Shown in pieces: positions 14,518 to 16,845 of a DNA stretch of 16,845 bases. Below the pieces are notes generated by a model that was not told the DNA's origin, did no database searches, and saw only the letters and a list, made by a program, of their open reading frames with translations. The position numbers and the translations under genes are program-made. The stretch is from DATLYT01 sp035574455 (GTDB taxonomy: Bacteria; Bacteroidota; Ignavibacteria; UBA10030), in the NCBI GenBank assembly GCA_035574455.1, contig DATLYT010000160.1, positions 1-16,845 of the forward strand, read 5' to 3'. Every line of letters starts with the position of its first letter. The first letter of the stretch is position 1.

Positions 14518-16020
14518 ATGAAATTCTCGTTCTACGCTGGTTCACCAAACACAAAACCCGCAGATCTCGTAGCAGCGTTTGTTCACCAAGACAAATCACT
14601 CTACCAGCAAGAGATGAAAACTATTGAGAAGCTCTTTGGTTCCCGCGTGTCGGAGGTCGCCAGCACAGGGGACTTCAAGGGCAAGGCAGGTGAGTCGTTC
14701 CTCGTTTACCTCGATGGAAAAGCCAAAACGAAAAGACTTCTCCTTGTCGGCCTGGGTGAAGAATCAAAGTTAGGTAAGGAATCCGAGAGACTCGAGCGGT
14801 TTCGCCGCTCTGCCGCCACTGCAACCAAACGCGCAAAATCGTTGAAAGCAGCAACACTTCTCATGGCGCTCCCCTCTCTTGGTCACTCACCTGCAGACGG
14901 ACTCACCGCGTTTGCGGAAGGAGCGGGTTTGGCGCTCTATCGCTTCGATAAGTACATCACGAAGAAAGAACAAGAAAACAACAATCAGGTCAACACCATC
15001 ATCCTCTGCTCAGAAGACCGCTCCCTGCAAGGCGTGGGAGCAAAAACTGTGGCGCAAGCACAAGTCGTAGTCGAAGCGACGTATCGGGCCCGTGACTTAG
15101 CCAACGCTCCGGGGAACGAGATTTACCCGGAAACACTTGCCAAGGCTGCTCAGGAAGCGGGCCGGCGGGCGGGGTTCAAGGTAACGGTATTCGATGAGAA
15201 AAAAATCGCGAAGCTCGGTATGGGCGGTGTGATCGGCGTTGCGAAAGGAAGTGCGCGTCCCCCTCGTTTTATCATCTTAGAGTATGGAAGGGGAGCGAGA
15301 AAACCGATCGTACTTGTCGGCAAGGGAGTCACTTTCGATACCGGTGGCATTTCAATTAAGCCGTCAGCTTCGATGGGCGAGATGAAGATGGATATGTCCG
15401 GGGCCGCAGCAGTCATCGGAACATTCGAGGCAGTAGCTCGACTTCGACTTCCGGTGCGGCTCGTGGGACTCATTCCGGCAGTCGAAAACATGCCCAGTGG
15501 CAGTGCAACGCGACCAGGCGATATTCTTCGCCACTACAATGGCAAAACCTCTGAAGTCGACAATACCGATGCAGAAGGCCGCCTCATTCTCGCCGACGCC
15601 CTGGCGTACGCTGAACGTTACAAACCGGCCGCTGTCATCGATCTTGCAACGCTTACCGGTGCGTGCGTCGTGGCACTCGGTCACGTCGTAACGGGGATGA
15701 TGGGAAACGACGACGGTCTTATGGACAAACTGAAACTGGCAGGCGATAAAACGTACGAACGCGTCTGGCCGTTGCCGTTATTTGACGAGTACGAAAAACT
15801 GATCAAGAGCGACGTGGCGGATGTGAAGAATACCGGCGGTCGATGGGCAGGCGCTATCACCGCGGGCTGGTTCCTCAAGAAATTCATCGGCGACTATAAG
15901 TGGGTGCACCTCGACATTGCCGGTACAGCAATGCTCGAAGAGTCCGGCGACTATACGCCGAAAGGTGGATCGGGCGTTGGCGTGCGGCTCTTAACAGAGT
16001 TTTTGAAAAACTGGAAGTAG
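14518..16020 (+). CDS. pepA: Leucyl aminopeptidase, M17 family
   Basis: A 500-residue cytosolic di-metal aminopeptidase, normal for bacterial PepA. The N-terminal macro-like domain spans about 1-160 and the catalytic domain about 170-500. Metal ligands line up with E. coli PepA shifted by one: K269 and D274 in GKGVTFDTGG, D292 in KMDMSGAAA, and D351 and E353 in the signature NTDAEGRL; catalytic K281 and R355 are present. It removes N-terminal residues from peptides during turnover; some members also bind DNA, which cannot be judged here. ATG at 14518 has a strong GGGAGG site. It follows nrnA by 73 bp, which hold the palindrome at 14451-14483. Confidence 0.96.
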   Translation: MKFSFYAGSPNTKPADLVAAFVHQDKSLYQQEMKTIEKLFGSRVSEVASTGDFKGKAGESFLVYLDGKAKTKRLLLVGLGEESKLGKESERLERFRRSAATATKRAKSLKAATLLMALPSLGHSPADGLTAFAEGAGLALYRFDKYITKKEQENNNQVNTIILCSEDRSLQGVGAKTVAQAQVVVEATYRARDLANAPGNEIYPETLAKAAQEAGRRAGFKVTVFDEKKIAKLGMGGVIGVAKGSARPPRFIILEYGRGARKPIVLVGKGVTFDTGGISIKPSASMGEMKMDMSGAAAVIGTFEAVARLRLPVRLVGLIPAVENMPSGSATRPGDILRHYNGKTSEVDNTDAEGRLILADALAYAERYKPAAVIDLATLTGACVVALGHVVTGMMGNDDGLMDKLKLAGDKTYERVWPLPLFDEYEKLIKSDVADVKNTGGRWAGAITAGWFLKKFIGDYKWVHLDIAGTAMLEESGDYTPKGGSGVGVRLLTEFLKNWK

Positions 16021-16037
16021 CACTTCTCTTGGGTTCT

Positions 16038-16046
16038 TGGTATCTT
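16038..16046 (+). promoter_or_regulatory. Extended -10 candidate promoter for mntA-hepT
   Basis: TGGTATCTT (16038-16046) has the TGn extended -10 form, without a good -35 at 17 bp. The start is predicted about 15 nt before mntA, leaving room for the AGAGG site at 16055-16059. Confidence 0.4.
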
Positions 16047-16067
16047 ACGGTAACAGAGGCTTTCCCT

Positions 16068-16385
16068 ATGGACGTCTCCTATATCATCAAAGAAGTCTTT
16101 CGTATTATCAGACGATATTTGTCTGATGAATACAAAGTGTTCGTTTTTGGCTCCTGGGCAACGGGAAGCGCCTTGCCTACTTCCGACGTGGACATCGGAA
16201 TCTTGGGCAACCAACCTGTACCCTGGGAGATCATGCATCGTATCCGCGGCGAAGTCGAGGCAATCCCTACACTTCGGAGAATCGACGTGGTAGACCTCTA
16301 CGCGAAAGAACCCACCTTCACCGAAAACATCCTCCGCACAGCGATTCTGGTCGAGAATGAAAGAGATATACAAATCGCTCAGTAG
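16068..16385 (+). CDS. mntA: MntA-like minimal nucleotidyltransferase (antitoxin)
   Basis: A 105-residue minimal nucleotidyltransferase. The active-site motif GS-x10-DxD is exact: G28-S29 in FGSWATGS, D40 and D42 in SDVDIGI, with a third acidic candidate in RRIDVVDLY (D73/D76). In characterised MntA-HepT pairs the MNT protein transfers AMP to a tyrosine of the HEPN toxin and silences it. ATG at 16068 has AGAGG eight bases upstream, and the product starts at the family N terminus; the open frame to the left runs inside pepA. It overlaps hepT by 29 bp. Closest known architecture from memory: the HI0073/HI0074 pair. A non-toxin nucleotidyltransferase function remains possible. Confidence 0.88.
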   Translation: MDVSYIIKEVFRIIRRYLSDEYKVFVFGSWATGSALPTSDVDIGILGNQPVPWEIMHRIRGEVEAIPTLRRIDVVDLYAKEPTFTENILRTAILVENERDIQIAQ

Positions 16386-16731
16386 GACTGTCGAACGGCT
16401 TGAGGAGATTCTCCAACAAGAGAAAACCGTCGCAAATCGCGACTCCGCTATTAAGCGGTTCGAACTTACCGTCGAGTTGGCTTGGAAGTCTCTCCAAACA
16501 TTTCTCCGCGAACAAGGAATACCCTGTCGGTCGCCAAAAGAATGCTTGACGAGAGCCTTTGAGTACGGCCTCATCGAGAACGACCCACGATGGATCGCGA
16601 TGTTTGATGATCGGAATATGACGGTTCATACCTACGACGAGCGCGATGCCGATGAGGTGTACAATCGATTGCCGTCATACCTCGCATTACTCCAAGCTCT
16701 CCAGAAACAACTCATGGAACGACAATCGTAA
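16357..16731 (+). CDS. hepT: HepT-like HEPN protein, HI0074/NTase substrate-binding family (toxin)
   Basis: A 124-residue all-helical HEPN-type protein. The central FELTVELAWKSLQTFLREQG (35-54), then SPKECLTRAFEYGLI (59-73), are hallmarks of the HI0074 branch. The putative RNase and target motif RX4HXY is intact: R86, H91, Y93 in DRNMTVHTY. In studied pairs the tyrosine is AMPylated by MntA and the unmodified protein is a ribonuclease. The first Met lies inside mntA, giving a 29-bp overlap, and no later start is suitable, so translation is probably coupled. The product is full-length with no missing key residue, so the module looks functional. Confidence 0.88.
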   Translation: MKEIYKSLSRTVERLEEILQQEKTVANRDSAIKRFELTVELAWKSLQTFLREQGIPCRSPKECLTRAFEYGLIENDPRWIAMFDDRNMTVHTYDERDADEVYNRLPSYLALLQALQKQLMERQS

Positions 16732-16750
16732 GTACCTCGAACGAGCTCCC

Positions 16751-16779
16751 TTGCCTTTCCCCACCCTTCTTGGTATCTT
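16751..16779 (+). promoter_or_regulatory. Promoter TTGCCT-N17-TATCTT after hepT
   Basis: TTGCCT (16751-16756) and TATCTT (16774-16779) are separated by exactly 17 bp, and TGG precedes the -10. Start is predicted near 16786, about 16 nt before the ATG at 16802. Confidence 0.5.
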
Positions 16780-16801
16780 TTTACAACTTCACCTCACGTT
16801 C

Positions 16802-16845
16802 ATGCTTACGTCCTTTACTACCGTGGAACACGACCTCGCATCCCG
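16802..16845 (+). CDS. Possible start of a further gene, cut by the window edge
   Basis: ATG at 16802 opens 14 codons (MLTSFTTVEHDLAS) to the edge without a stop. It is supported only by the promoter just upstream; no Shine-Dalgarno is visible and the product cannot be recognised. Confidence 0.35.
   Translation, partial: MLTSFTTVEHDLAS

Larger units (their letters stand above)
16034..16779 (+). repeat. 13-bp direct repeats bracketing mntA-hepT
   Basis: TTCTTGGTATCTT occurs at 16034-16046, before mntA, and at 16767-16779, after hepT, 733 bp apart. Each includes an extended -10 hexamer and stands 21-22 bp before an ATG. Confidence 0.5.

Noticed and set aside
15994..16012. AGTTTTTGAAAAACT palindrome at the end of pepA
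   Set aside because: It encodes conserved C-terminal residues, the loop is one base and no T tract follows, so it is not a credible terminator.

Overview
The window reads as a chromosomal segment of a free-living bacterium, probably of the Bacteroidota/Chlorobiota/Ignavibacteriota (FCB) assemblage. This is an inference from three things: a KorA-type ferredoxin oxidoreductase with gamma and alpha parts fused, a large exported M14 peptidase with an extra C-terminal domain, and a K+-dependent membrane pyrophosphatase next to translation genes. I cannot fix the genus. Base composition is moderate to slightly GC-rich, and most sequence is protein-coding. Several good sigma70-like promoters with exactly 17-bp spacers are visible, plus hairpin terminators.

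Layout. 2-373: the 3' end of an ArsC/low-molecular-weight phosphatase gene, sharing a terminator region with the convergent bioY (410-979, minus). The bioY promoter overlaps a 12-bp perfect inverted repeat that looks like an operator. 1153-1449 (minus) holds what may be a 5'-truncated remnant of a secreted-protein gene. 1469-4081: a secreted zinc carboxypeptidase-like protein with a C-terminal GATase1-like domain. 4082-4407: a promoter, a terminator, a broken tRNA-Gln copy and an intact tRNA-Gln(TTG).

4408-10141 is a long translation/nucleotide block: prs, rplY, pth, hppA, then rpsF, rpsR, rplI. The rpsF leader contains a hairpin resembling the S6:S18 autoregulatory element. After a strong terminator comes a decayed palindromic repeat, then a clear promoter driving korA-korB (2-oxoacid:ferredoxin oxidoreductase) and another terminator. 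nrnA and pepA follow, separated by a second type of extragenic palindrome. The window ends with an overlapping MntA/HepT nucleotidyltransferase-HEPN toxin-antitoxin pair and the first codons of a possible further gene.

Most of the window is core housekeeping: PRPP synthesis, translation fidelity, ribosomal proteins, pyrophosphate recycling, nano-RNA turnover, peptide turnover and ferredoxin-linked carbon metabolism. The less explained features lie between genes: the bioY operator, the tRNA remnant, the rpsF leader, two palindromic repeat families, and a 13-bp repeat bracketing the toxin-antitoxin pair. I saw no wholly new multi-gene system, no CRISPR array, no rRNA and no intact transposase.
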